64,000 nt of DNA, taken from Rebecca billardiae RCC1528. Taxonomy: Eukaryota > Haptophyta. The notes under the pieces were generated by a model that was not told the DNA's origin, made no database searches, and worked only from the letters and a program-made list of their open reading frames with translations. Both the position numbers and the translations under genes were made by a program. Shown one piece after another: positions 10,268-20,194 of this stretch; position 1 is the first letter of the stretch, and each line of letters opens with the position of its first letter. The DNA is taken from contig OZ251229.1 of NCBI GenBank assembly GCA_965240325.2, forward strand, positions 2,666,001 through 2,730,000. Direction: 5' to 3'.

Positions 10268-11362
10268 ATGCCGAGCGCCCCTCCCTACGACCGCCTCGAG
10301 GACCTCTGCGCGAGTGCAGACGTGACCTGCGTCGAGCTCAAGGGCGCTCTCGACAGCGCTCGCTCCTCGGGCGCCTCGATCGCGGGCACGCACGCGCGCG
10401 GCCTCCTGGACATGCTCTGCCGCAACGCGGCCGTGTCCGAAGACTTGCTGAGCCTCGTGCTGGGCGGCGCCGATCCCGAGGCCGCCGCGCAGCCTGACGA
10501 GGATGGGTGCCTCCCGCTCCATCTGCTGTGCGCGAACCCGGCTGTCAGTCAAGGCGCCCTTGGCGCGCTGCTCGCCGCGCACCCGGCAGCGGCGTGCGTG
10601 CCGAGCCACGACCGCAACCTCCCGCTGCACGTGCTCTCAGCCAACGAGTCGATGACCGCCGAGATGCTCGGGATGATCGTGAAGGCGAATCCCGCGGCGG
10701 CCGGCACGCAGGGCCGCGGCGGCATCTACCCGCTGCACTCGCTGTGTCGCAACGGCACCGCGCTGAGCGCCGACGCGCTCATCGCCCTCCTCGAGCTCTG
10801 CCCGGCTGCCGCGGCGCAGCAGGGCGAGTACCCGGCGTACCGCGGTCTGCCGCTGCACTCGCTCGCGGCGAATGCGCGCGCGACGTCGCAGATGCTCAAG
10901 GCGCTGCTGGAGGCGCACCCGCAGGCTGCGCGCGAGACCGACGACTACGGCGATTACCCCCTCCACTATGCGTGCAACAATGAGAGCGCTGCGGCCGAGC
11001 TCGTCGGCGAGCTCGTGCGCGCGTTCCCGGAGGCGGCAGCGCACGAGGGCGAGGACGGCAAGTACGCCGTGCACGTGCTCTGCGCGAACAAGGGTGTCAG
11101 CGCCGAGGCCCTCGAGGCGCTGCTCAACGCGTCGCCCCAGCTGGCGATGCAGCGAGATGAGCACGGCGCCAACGCACTCCACGTGCTGTGCGCAAACCCT
11201 GAGGCGAGTGCCGCCGCCATTGGCGCGCTCGTTGCGGCCTGCCCGCAGGCGGCCTCGCAGCGCGACTGTGGCGGCGCACTTCCTGAGAATCGTCTGCCCA
11301 ACCATCAGCCGGCTGCCGTGCGCGAGCTGCTCAAGGGTGCCAGCAGCGTTGGCGGTCACTGA
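10268..11362 (+). CDS. Ankyrin-like repeat protein
   Basis: Single-exon, 364 aa. The ATG at 10268 was chosen because the in-frame sequence before it is non-repetitive. From about residue 75 the protein is made of 35-38 aa units with the pattern PLH.LC.N...S...L..LL.A.P.AA....G; examples are LPLHLLCANPAVS, YPLHSLCRNGTALS, YPLHYACNNESAA and NALHVLCANPEAS. This is the degenerate ankyrin-like repeat that is very common in protist genomes. Ankyrin repeats form a stacked-helix scaffold for protein binding. There is no catalytic domain, signal peptide or membrane segment, so it is probably a soluble adaptor. The partner is unknown. Confidence 0.82.
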   Translation: MPSAPPYDRLEDLCASADVTCVELKGALDSARSSGASIAGTHARGLLDMLCRNAAVSEDLLSLVLGGADPEAAAQPDEDGCLPLHLLCANPAVSQGALGALLAAHPAAACVPSHDRNLPLHVLSANESMTAEMLGMIVKANPAAAGTQGRGGIYPLHSLCRNGTALSADALIALLELCPAAAAQQGEYPAYRGLPLHSLAANARATSQMLKALLEAHPQAARETDDYGDYPLHYACNNESAAAELVGELVRAFPEAAAHEGEDGKYAVHVLCANKGVSAEALEALLNASPQLAMQRDEHGANALHVLCANPEASAAAIGALVAACPQAASQRDCGGALPENRLPNHQPAAVRELLKGASSVGGH

Positions 11363-13747
11363 CCGACCGGCGCGCGCGGCCGCCGCCCGCTACGCCGCTG
11401 TAGATCTGTACCGTGTACGCACGCGCGCCAATCGTCAAACTGAGTCAAAGGCGTATTGTGATTCATTATTGACGACGACGTGATCAAAAACGTACGCGCA
11501 GCAAGCCGCATCATCGCGTCGTCATCTGTTCACTAGAAGTCCTCTGTTACGGACGTCTGTTACAGTGTTGGTCCGACCCGTAGTCCAAGTGAGACCAAGT
11601 CCGCACCTGTGTCCTGTCGTCGTCGAGCTCACAGTCACTCCGCACGCGTATCAACTATCATTCATCATCTCATTCTCAGCGGCGGTAACCCGGTACCGTA
11701 TCATGTACTACCGACAGACCAGTTATTATATATGCATGTATTGCGCACAGCGTTCCGGACTTCCGGAGGCCCCGGAGCGCCGAAACTGAAATAATGACGA
11801 CATCGTCGTCGTATCTACTCTTTGGCAGTGATAGTCACAGTCGTCGCCCTCGGCGCAGCGGCCAGCGGGCAATTAACTTAATGGCGCCGCGGGCACTTGC
11901 CGCTGCCGCCCGGGCCCGGCCGGCCGCGGCTGCACTTGCAGAGTGCAGCGGGCCCGAGCGTGGCAGCGATCTATACCACCTTCCGCGTTACACGCTGCGC
12001 CGCGCGCGCCAGGTGCCAGGTGCCCCCGGTCCGCCGCGCGGAAGGCGGATAATCGGATATCCCACTGCTGTCCTGTGCCACTAGGACTGGGACTGGGTCC
12101 TATGCCACAGGACAGCCACAGGGACGACTCAGTAGACGACATTTTCTCATATTGCCGAATGGTACGACTGCACCTAGGGGTCGGTAGCAGTGTCGCCACC
12201 ATCCGCCAGAACGAGCTTGTTGTGATTTACGACCACCACCGCATGTTTGGCTCCACGGATGGAGCGCGTGAAGCCGTCGCGGTCGTTGCCGCCTTGCGAC
12301 TCCACGGCGGCAACGCCGACCGCCATGTGGCACTTGTAGATGACACCCAGCTTGATGCTCACACATCGTGGTTCACTGTGTTCGACCGGAGCCGTATGAG
12401 GTTCATCCACAATGCGTTTTGGTCCTCGCCAAGCATGGCATTGTACGTCACGCCGGGGCTGCGCGCGCAAGCTGCTGCGGGTCTCTCGCGTCGTCAGGTG
12501 GTTGCGATTGAGCATCGGCGCGCATGTAGAGCAAGCCTCGGAGGTAGCCGGAACATCTTGCCATGTCGCGTGCGTGGATGGTATCGCACCTGTAGACACG
12601 CCATGCGTGTGTTGCAGTCGATTTACGCGACGCTCGACCCGCACGCTCTTGGATTCGTGGGCTCGTGGTCCACAAGGACGGCCGCCACCATCGTGGGAGG
12701 TCCGTGGCCGCACGCACGATGGCGGGTGCCCTCGCTGCGCCCCGCCCCAGAATCGGTGTGCTACGGGCAGCAACGCGCCTGGCGGCGTGGGCGGCGGTGC
12801 GGGCGGCGGCGCGGGCATCCGGCGCGAGCACTCGCCTGTGCTGTCCGTGCCCAGGGTCGCCGCTCGGCTGCCAGGGGCGAGCAACTGACGCTGTCATGTG
12901 CTGGTTGTGGGGCCGCGTCCCTGGACGCCGGTTGTCCCACAACCGAGCGCGCGCGCGCGCGCGTACGCGCGCGCGCGCCCGATCGCTGTAGCAGTGGCGG
13001 CAGGCGGAGACGGTGTGTGTCAATAGCCGGTTGAGTTGTGTGTACGATATAGCCACACCGATGATCGTACGCGCAGAACTGAGGCGCTGGCGCTCTGGTG
13101 ATCAGTTGTCACCTATGGCATAGGACTGAGTCCTATCTGTTGCAGGGGGATATCCGAAGGCAGCGCGGTCGGCGAGCGCAGAGGTGAGAAGGAGGCGCGC
13201 ATCGTGAGAGCTTCAGCAGCGTGCCCGCGCTTCACGTAGGGTTGCGTGCGCACGCGGTCTGTACCCGTACACGCAATCGCGGCGTGAGCCCGACTCCAGG
13301 CCCCTGCCTGCGCCTCGCGGGCCGTGCCGCCGGCGCCTCATCTCCTGAATCCTGCTCGTCCACGTTTATGAGGACAGCACTAAGCACGCGCATCGGTTCG
13401 CGCGCTCGCGGCCGATGCCGATGGCGCGGGCAGCTCCTCGCGTCGAGGGCGTTTCCGGTTTGGTTGGAGGCGCATCCCGAGTGACATCCACGAATGTTGG
13501 CACGGTGCTGCCCGATCCTAACGCTGAGGCGGCGCGTTTCCCGAAGGCAGCAGCATTGGCTGATGCCTTCTGCCTTTGGGCAACCCTGCGAAACCGCGCG
13601 CTGACGCTGCCGGCGCGCGCGCGGCGTGGCTTCTTCCCTGGGTTTTTCCGTTATGGTATTCGTTCTTAGCGACCGTTTGGGCGTTGGGCCGATTGACATG
13701 CGGATTGGATTGGTGCATTGCGAATCGGCTTCGCAATGCACCCTTAT
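11363..13747. other. Gene-poor stretch
   Basis: Long frames exist on both strands around 11943-13034 and 12174-12884, but they are low-complexity, mutually antisense and match nothing recognised. A CG dinucleotide tract lies near 12950-12982. The only clear structure is the hairpin at 13713-13741. Confidence 0.45.
13713..13741. repeat. Perfect 12-bp hairpin
   Basis: GTGCATTGCGAA, a 5-nt loop, then its exact reverse complement. It sits 6 bp left of the TIR element at 13748. It may be part of that element's target or of an older element end. Confidence 0.7.
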
Positions 13748-14441
13748 TAGGGTGTGGGGGCAACACGGCAAAGTCCGCGCTAACGTTAGGTAGTTACAGA
13801 AATTTTCATAGATAGGCGGGATCCGGCCCCGCCAGTAATTTGAGCTCTAACGTGGGCCTCGCTCCGGAGGGCCCAGGTCGCGCTTACGAGGGGCGAATCT
13901 GGCTCTGTAAGGGCTCGCCGCAACGTTAGCTCCCCTAAGTGGGAGATCGCGTCGCCGCGACCTTTGATTCGCGCGCCGCGGCGCCGCAAAGGGCGCACGA
14001 GGACAGCTCGGCTCGCTGGCGCAGCGCCGCACGGAGGCGCGCGCGCAGCTCGCGAGTGCGCGCGCGCGCGTTCTCGCGCGTTCGTCGCGCGACGAGAAGA
14101 AGTCTTCGCGTTCGCGGCGCCTTCGTGCGACCAGAAGCCGACGTGGCCTACGTCGTGCGCTCTTGCGTGCGTGCCGGTGTGCCCGGCAAGCGCCTTGCAC
14201 TCCTTGTCAGAGTCCTTGGAGAGCGCGCGGTTGGCGGGTCGCGCGAGCAGGGTGCCGTGCGTAGCGCTGCGAACGACTGGAGCTACCGCGGCCCGCACCC
14301 CTGCACGTCAATGAAAGCGCCAAGGTGGCTGAGCGAGCGCTGGCCCTCGCACGCGGTGGCGATGGTTCTTCTGGGCACCCTCGCCGCGTTTTGAACGCCG
14401 AGATTAAATCTCTAACGTAACAAAAGCGACCGCTCGGCAAA

Positions 14442-14718
14442 TTATGGTTGTATAACCGCTCGGTTATGCGGGTATAACTCACCGGTAGCCCTCATGAGGG
14501 CGGGCTGGCAGCCAGGGTCCGGCTGCCTGGAGGTTTTCCGGTCGTCAAGCCGAGCCAGGCCCGGACTGGGCGCGGGTCTGGATTAGCGCAGCAGCTCGGC
14601 AAGCGATGCGCGTCTGGGTGCGGCCGCGCTCGCTGGCTGCACCCGCGGCGCGGCGGCCGGCGTGGCTGCTCGGGTCACCGCTGCGCTGGTGGCTGCTCCT
14701 CCTCTGGGAGTTGTTTCT
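14442..14718 (+). repeat. 277-bp direct repeat, copy 1 (copy 2 at 15779-16055)
   Basis: Begins TTATGGTTGTATAACCGC and recurs 1337 bp downstream with essentially identical sequence. Two further blocks also recur in the same order: 15481-15533 at 16122-16174, and about 15711-15782 at about 16179-16250. The second unit lacks the 760 bp holding the minisatellite. This is a tandem duplication followed by an internal deletion, or the reverse. Confidence 0.85.
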
Positions 14719-14865
14719 TCCAGGTGCGTGTGCGTCGGCGGTAGGCCGCCCTCAGCCCTCGCTCTCTCCACTCGTGCACCTGCCCTGCTTGCTGCCAACG
14801 CGCGATCGGGCTGTCTGTCGCTTCTGCTCTCTGCGAGGGCACCTCGGACCCCTCCGGGTGCTCTC

Positions 14866-15123
14866 TGCTTTCGATGGGGGGCGCCTCGGAGCCGCTTCGA
14901 GGCGTCCCCGTCTGCAATCTTCTCATGCTCTGCTTTCGATGGGGGCGCCTCGGAACCGCTTCGAGGCGTCCCCGTCTGCAATCTATCTTCTCATGCTCTG
15001 CTTTCGATGGGGGCGCCTCGGAACCGCTTCGAGGCGTCCCCGTCTGCAATCTTCGCATGCTCTGCTTTCGATGGGGGCGCCTCGGAACCGCTCCCAGGCG
15101 TCCCCGTCTGCAATCTTCTCACG
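14866..15123 (+). repeat. Minisatellite, 4 units of 64-68 bp
   Basis: Units start near 14866, 14931, 14999 and 15063 with TGCTTTCGATGGGGG, and contain GAGGCGTCCCCGTCTGCAAT. Differences are few: a 4-bp insertion in unit 2 and TCC for TTC in unit 4. Confidence 0.9.
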
Positions 15124-15536
15124 CTTCGCAGTCTAGCTTGCCTTCATCGCCTGGCGGGTGGGTGCTGCTCTCTCCTTCTCTGCCGCCTCCTCTGCAGTCT
15201 GCCGTGCACTGCTGTGTGTGGGGATGCGACCTGCTACCTTATCTGACGCTACGCGTGCGTGTCTCGCGCCTGCTTCCCGCCTGCGCCGCCGCCGCCGCGC
15301 ATGTCTTCGTGCCTACTGTCGCACGCCGTCGGGATCGTCCTTACTCATACAACCCTGCGGGGAGCCCCTCTGGGCCTCTGCCGCCTTCGGTCCTCGCGCT
15401 ACCCCTTCGGCGGCCTCGGCCTCTTCGGGCCCCCGGCCACCACCCCTGCTGGGTGTGGCATTCCACACCTCCTTCTGGGTGGAGGCCCTCGAGGCCTCTG
15501 CCTCCTGCGGCGCCGCGCTCTGCCCAAACTTGCGTT

Positions 15537-15554
15537 GGGGGGGGGGGGGGGGGG
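15537..15554 (+). repeat. G-run of about 18
   Basis: Uninterrupted guanine run inside the TIR element, directly after block 15481-15533. Length in an assembly may be imprecise. Confidence 0.8.
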
Positions 15555-15778
15555 CGTCGGCTGCCAGCGCCTGCGGTCTACGTGCTCCATCGAGTACTTC
15601 CTCTTCGGCGTCTAGGCGGTCATCGGCTTCTGTCGGCGTAGTTGCTCGAATGCGTCGGCGAGTCCTTCCTGGTCGGCGTCGCATCCTGGACGGCTTCGGG
15701 GGTGTGACCTAGTCACCTCACGCGTTTATCAACGCGGCCCCCACCTCAATCTACTCTCATGTGGGTCTACCGAGTGAG

Positions 15779-16055
15779 TTATGGTTGTATAACCGCTCGG
15801 TTATGCGGGTATAACTCACCGGTAGCCCTCATGAGGGCGGGCTGGCAGCCAGGGTCCGGCTGCCTGGAGGTTTTCCGGTCGTCAAGCCGAGCCAGGCCCG
15901 GACTGGGCGCGGGTCTGGATTAGCGCAGCAGCTCGGCAAGCGATGCGCGTCTGGGTGCGGCCGCGCTCGCTGGCTGCACCCGCGGCGCGGCGGCCGGCGT
16001 GGCTGCTCGGGTCACCGCTGCGCTGGTGGCTGCTCCTCCTCTGGGAGTTGTTTCT
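15779..16055 (+). repeat. 277-bp direct repeat, copy 2
   Basis: Second copy of 14442-14718 (offset 1337 bp), followed after 66 bp by second copies of the two smaller blocks. Confidence 0.85.
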
Positions 16056-16593
16056 CCCTGCCCTCCCACCCTGCTGGTTGCTGGGTGGGCATGGCCTTGG
16101 GTGCGTGCGGTGTCGGGGGGGTGGAGGCCCTCGAGGCCTCTGCCTCCTGCGGCGCCGCGCTCTGCCCAAACTTGCTAGGTCACCTCACGCGTTTATCAAC
16201 GCGGCCCCCACCTCAATCTACTCTCATGTGGGTCTACCGAGTGAGTTATTCCCTGACATCATCCATCACGCTTTCCTTGGTACTTTATTTAGGCTTCCGC
16301 TCGCTTACGTTTTCATATTCACCGGACAAATAGATAGGTGGCTAACCACGGCCCTTGTCCTAACGTAGCGCGGCCTTTGCCGTGTTGCCCCCACATCCTA
16401 CTTTATTGCGCTCGGATCGGCGCGGGCGTCATCAGCCATGCGGCAGCGCGAGCGGAAAAACCGATGATCGAGCAGATTTCATACTACGCATGTTCAAGTT
16501 GTGCCAGTAGCAGTGTGACTGACGACGTCGTCCGAGGTCAGCAGGGCGACCGTGTGAGACCTCATGGGCGGCGGCTCGCGTTTGGCAGATGGG

Positions 16594-18089
16594 ATGGTTG
16601 TAACGCAGCTGTGCGGCCTCCGACAAGATGCTGTGCATCGCGAAGCCCGTCATGGCTGCTTTCTCCTGCTTCTGATGGTTCGGGTGGCCCTGGCATCGCC
16701 GGCCGCGCCGCCGCCGTCACCCCCACACGGCGCAATCATCCACGCCGGCCCGATGAAGACAGGTGGCTCTTGGCACACAGCCCGGCGGCACGGATGGCCG
16801 TGCGCTGCAGCGCCTCGAGCCCTGCGTGACGATGCTCCTTCCCCGCGCGCCCGTCCCCACGCGCAGGCACGACCACAATCCAGGGAGCGCTCGTCGACCC
16901 GCCCTCGCACATCCGGCAGATGGTCGAGGCGGAGGGCTGGGTGATCCCAGAGAACGCTGCGAAGAGCCACCTGGGCCTGTTGATGCACTACATGTTCAGC
17001 CTCGCTTTCAAGGAGGGCTCGATCAACGCTAAGCGCCGCCGGCCCATGAACCTCGCGCAAAGCAACGGAGCTGCAGGCCGTCTTGCCAAGGCGGTCAACC
17101 GCACGGTGCACACGCCGGGCGGGCAGCTGCTGCTGAGCAGCGAGGGCTTCGCCGAGCCGACCTTCTCGCTGCCCGCGATGCTGCGCGTCCTCCAGCCCTC
17201 CCTCCCGCGCGTCGAGGTCGTCCTCGTGTACCGCCGCTTCTTCGAGTGGGCGCCCTCATTGCACGCGGAGAACACCAAGCTGCAGGACGGCGTGCTGCCC
17301 TGGCTGACTGGCTCGTACGTGCCCGTCACGATGAGGATGCTCGCTGGGATGCACAAGCCGCTGGTGGACTGGCTGACCGAGGTGATGGACGGCACGCGCT
17401 CGCACTGGGCGTGGGTCGGCGACGCGTACGACCGTTGGAAGGGCATCGACGCGATCACGCTCACCTTGCTCTCGCTGCACGACGCGTCGGCGCCGCTGCT
17501 GCAGCGCTTCGTGTGCGATCTGATGCACGCGCGGCACGCGTGCGAATGGATCGTCTCGCACGGGCAGGGGGGCAACGCGACCTTCATGCAACTCAACACG
17601 GGGCGATCGAGTGTGCACCTGCTCGTCCTCGACATGCTCGCCGCCGCCGCCAGCAAGCACGTCGTGCCGTTCACGACCTCGGCGCGCACGCCAGTCGAGC
17701 CGGTGGTCGAGCTGCTGCTCGAGCAGCTCGACAGCGGCGAGCTCGAGCCACCGCCGCTCACATGCCTGCCGACCGAGCAGCTCGACGCCGTGTGGTACTT
17801 CAGCAAGGCCGAGGAGAAGCGCCTTGTCCCGAAGCTCTTCGACAAGCGCGCACTGCGGGCACGCTTCGACCTGCTGGTCAAGCAGTCGGTCTACTGCTCG
17901 GCAGACACGGAGAAGGCGTTCCCTTCAAGCAAGACGCGCGCCAACCAAGACACCGTCTGGGGCAAGGCGATCCGCGAGGCCGCGCGAAGCGTCCTCGGCC
18001 GCGCGAAGCGTCCTCGGCCGTGGGCACGCGAGCGACGCGCCGGCGGTGACACTGACAGCGGGCACCGACTGATGAGCTCCGCCGGGTAA
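16594..18089 (+). CDS. Sulfotransferase-like protein, paralog 1; 2 exons
   Basis: Exons 16594-16762 and 16867-18089 give 463 aa. Splicing the 104-nt intron (GTGGCT...GCGCAG) rebuilds HAGPMKTG|TTTIQ, the 5'-phosphosulfate (PAPS) loop of sulfotransferases. A second conserved block, VEVVLVYRRFFEWAPS (about residues 172-187), resembles the 3'-phosphate binding segment. Family members move a sulfuryl group from PAPS to carbohydrates or other acceptors, usually in the Golgi lumen. The acceptor is unknown. The start is uncertain: ATG 16594 keeps a reading frame conserved with the paralog at 20195-21737 and leads into a hydrophobic segment (about residues 27-40) that could be a signal anchor; ATG 16675 is an alternative. 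It is convergent with its paralog, with an HPX element between them. Confidence 0.78.
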
Positions 18090-18188
18090 CGGGCCGCACG
18101 GTCGATCACCGTGCCACGTGGTGCGAGACAGCGAAGTCAGATGGGCTGTGATGGCACTTGGCAGGCGAGGCAGCCCGTTATTAGAGTT

Positions 18189-18201
18189 ATATATATATAC
18201 G

Positions 18202-18268
<67 letters not shown>
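18189..18268. repeat. (TA)n microsatellite
   Basis: About 80 bp of nearly pure TA with one short interruption, ending exactly where HPX copy 2 begins. HPX elements in this window sit in TA-rich sites. Confidence 0.95.
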
Positions 18269-18270
<2 letters not shown>

Positions 18271-18974
18271 GGCCCGCGGTGCAGGGCGGAGCGCGCAGCG
18301 TGGAGCCCGCTCCGTGGGCCCTAACCACGTTTCAAAAAGATCTTTGATCAAGAAAAAAGGGACGGGGGACGATTTTCATGGCTGGAGGAGACCGAGTTTC
18401 GAATTTTGAGACCGCACAGAGGTATCCATTCGGCGACAAAAGGTCGCGCCCACGACAAGTACATATTGGAGTGACGCCCGTCCAAAAAACCTCACGCCCT
18501 TTAGGATCCCTAACGTAACGAACCGTTACAAGCGATTTTTTCCAGCCAATGAGATTGCCGCAAGGTCAAGGAGCGATGACGACGTATCTAGATACTCTAT
18601 AGTAGCCAGCCGGCACATCAGCATCATTATATTATTAATTCATTACTTGTGTGCTGGACTGCCGCTTTGGCGGGTAGTCTGATCAATCACCCAGGCGGCC
18701 CGGTCTGGTCATAAATGAGCCCGCCGTTTATGACGACCCATATTCATGTACATGTATGAACAATGGGTCATTAGACCGCGTCGTATCTTATTAAAAAACC
18801 GCTTCACGTTGGACCGCGTCGTCGTATCAATGCTCGTAAATGAAATTCTATTCTACCGCTTCACGTAGTAACCCTGATGCTGATGATCATAGATTATTGA
18901 AGATGCTCGCGTCGAGTCGTCGCGGCCCCGGCACGCAAAACAAAAGAGGTGGGCCCGATCGCACGTGGGGGGCG

Positions 18975-19433
18975 ATGGCAAGCAGCACCTCGACCGGCGA
19001 CGCCGACCAGGACTACGTTCGCCGCGTATTGAACGCGCTGCTCGACTCGAGGACGGTGACGCTGGTGAACAACACCACGTTCCAGAGCACCGCTGCCGCC
19101 ATCTCCGTCGCCAGGCACAAGCAGACCATCCCCGGCGCCGCGAGCGAGTACGGCGTGTCAACAAAAGCGATCAAGAAGCTCCTTGGCCAGGTCCGCAAGG
19201 TGCTGGCGGCGGAGGGCGCACTCGGCAGCGGTGGCGCTGCGCGGTTGATCACCGACTTCACCACGCGCCCCGCAGGCCAGCTCCCTCCCTCCTCCTCACC
19301 CGGCCCAACAGCTGGCAGCCGCTTCGAGGCACTCGCCGCGCTCGGCGGGGAAATGCCCGCTGCAGAGCAAGCACAACCGCAGCGGGGGCGCCCGGCCGGC
19401 TCGCTCAGCCTGCTGGGCACGCTGGCAACCTAG
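18975..19433 (+). CDS. Element-borne helix-turn-helix protein, copy 2
   Basis: 152 aa from ATG 18975; an upstream in-frame ATG exists at 18840. It aligns with the copy 1 protein over about 90 residues, from GDAD.D..RRVLN to the shared LITDFTTRPAGQLPPSSS. The segment AASEYGVSTKAIKKLLGQV has HTH-like spacing. The reading frame ends just as a ubiquitin-protease-like sequence starts one frame over, so a one-base indel may have cut a longer HTH-peptidase protein. Confidence 0.48.
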   Translation: MASSTSTGDADQDYVRRVLNALLDSRTVTLVNNTTFQSTAAAISVARHKQTIPGAASEYGVSTKAIKKLLGQVRKVLAAEGALGSGGAARLITDFTTRPAGQLPPSSSPGPTAGSRFEALAALGGEMPAAEQAQPQRGRPAGSLSLLGTLAT

Positions 19434-19882
19434 GCGTCACGTGCTACCTCGGCTCGCTGCGCTGGCCGCGCTGCTCCCGTGCCCTTCCATCGTCTCGCTC
19501 GCCACATCTGCCGCGGCGGAGCAGTGCACCAACCCCATTGTGTCCAGCATGCGCTCGCTGGCGCTCGCGCATGTCAACTACGAGTGGCCCAGCGAGGTGG
19601 GGCCGACGGCCGACGCGTAGCTTGCTCGAGCCGCTCCACGACGCGATCGCGGAGGTCTGTTGGTGGACAACGGCGTTTGGGCGGCAGCAGCAGGACGCGT
19701 GCGAGGTGCTGTACAAAATCATGGAGGCCCTGGCTGGCTGCGACGAGGCGTGCGCATACCTTGGCTTGCTCGAGTGCCTCGGTCAGTTGGAGAGCGAGCA
19801 GCCCTCGCAGCAGCAGCGCGTGCCGATGCCGACGATCTCGCAGCAGCAGCCGGCGTGCCGACGACTTCTCAGTCGGCCATGA
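19424..19882 (+). pseudogene. Decayed ubiquitin-specific protease (USP, peptidase C19) segment
   Basis: One frame reads NLGVTCYLGSL (the USP Cys-box, normally NLGNTCYxNS with catalytic Cys), then degenerate sequence, then FGRQQQDACEVLYKIMEAL (the USP QQDA.E.L box). Between them the sensible reading moves to another frame (SAAAEQCTNPIVSSMRSLAL), indicating compensating frameshifts. No His-box domain follows. USPs remove ubiquitin; this piece cannot be active as read. It may be a host gene fragment captured by the element, or the tail of an element protein. HPX copies 1 and 3 lack it at the same place. Confidence 0.55.
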
Positions 19883-20194
19883 CTTCGACTGTACACAATC
19901 GGCGCCGCGCCGGCGGCTGCGATGGGCCCGCCCGGCCGCGCGGCGGGCGGCGGCGCGCCGCTGGAGTCTACTCGCTGCCGGGCTCGCGGCCGGGCGGGCC
20001 CACTCTCGATCGCGACGGAGCGGGTGCGACGGAGGGTGCACCGCCACCGCGGGCCCCGAAAGAGCTACGTTCGTTCGTTCTACGGAAAAGGACCGCGGAA
20101 CGCGGTCCTATATATATGATGATGATGAATCCTGCATCAATAATATGACCGCGCGGTCCAGCGACCAGCAGTCCAGCTCAGTCAGCGGAATGAG

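Larger units (their letters stand above)
13748..16400. mobile_element. 2.65-kb terminal-inverted-repeat element
   Basis: The left end (13748-13790, TAGGGTGTGGGGGCAACACG...) is matched by the reverse complement of the right end (16358-16400), with about 42 bp of inverted repeat and only a few differences. Flanks CTTAT (left) and CTTTAT (right) are similar but not a perfect target duplication. No transposase was recognised inside, so it is probably non-autonomous. The inside contains a minisatellite and an incomplete tandem duplication, described separately. The superfamily could not be assigned. Confidence 0.72.
18271..20107 (+). mobile_element. HPX element copy 2
   Basis: 1.84 kb. The left end GGCCCGCGGTGCAGGGCGG and the conserved AAAAAGATCTTTGATC block are present. 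The right end has CGCGGGCCCCGAA, then the palindrome GACCGCGGAACGCGGTC. It contains the HTH ORF 18975-19433 and a decayed ubiquitin-protease-like segment at 19424-19882. The left flank is a long TA tract; the right flank continues CTATATATATG, so no clean target duplication can be read. It separates two convergent sulfotransferase paralogs. Confidence 0.72.

Noticed and set aside
11943-13034. 363-codon plus-strand frame and its 237-codon antisense partner
   Set aside because: Arg/Ala-rich, low-complexity, overlapping on opposite strands, no family motif; typical of frames that stay open by chance in GC-rich DNA.
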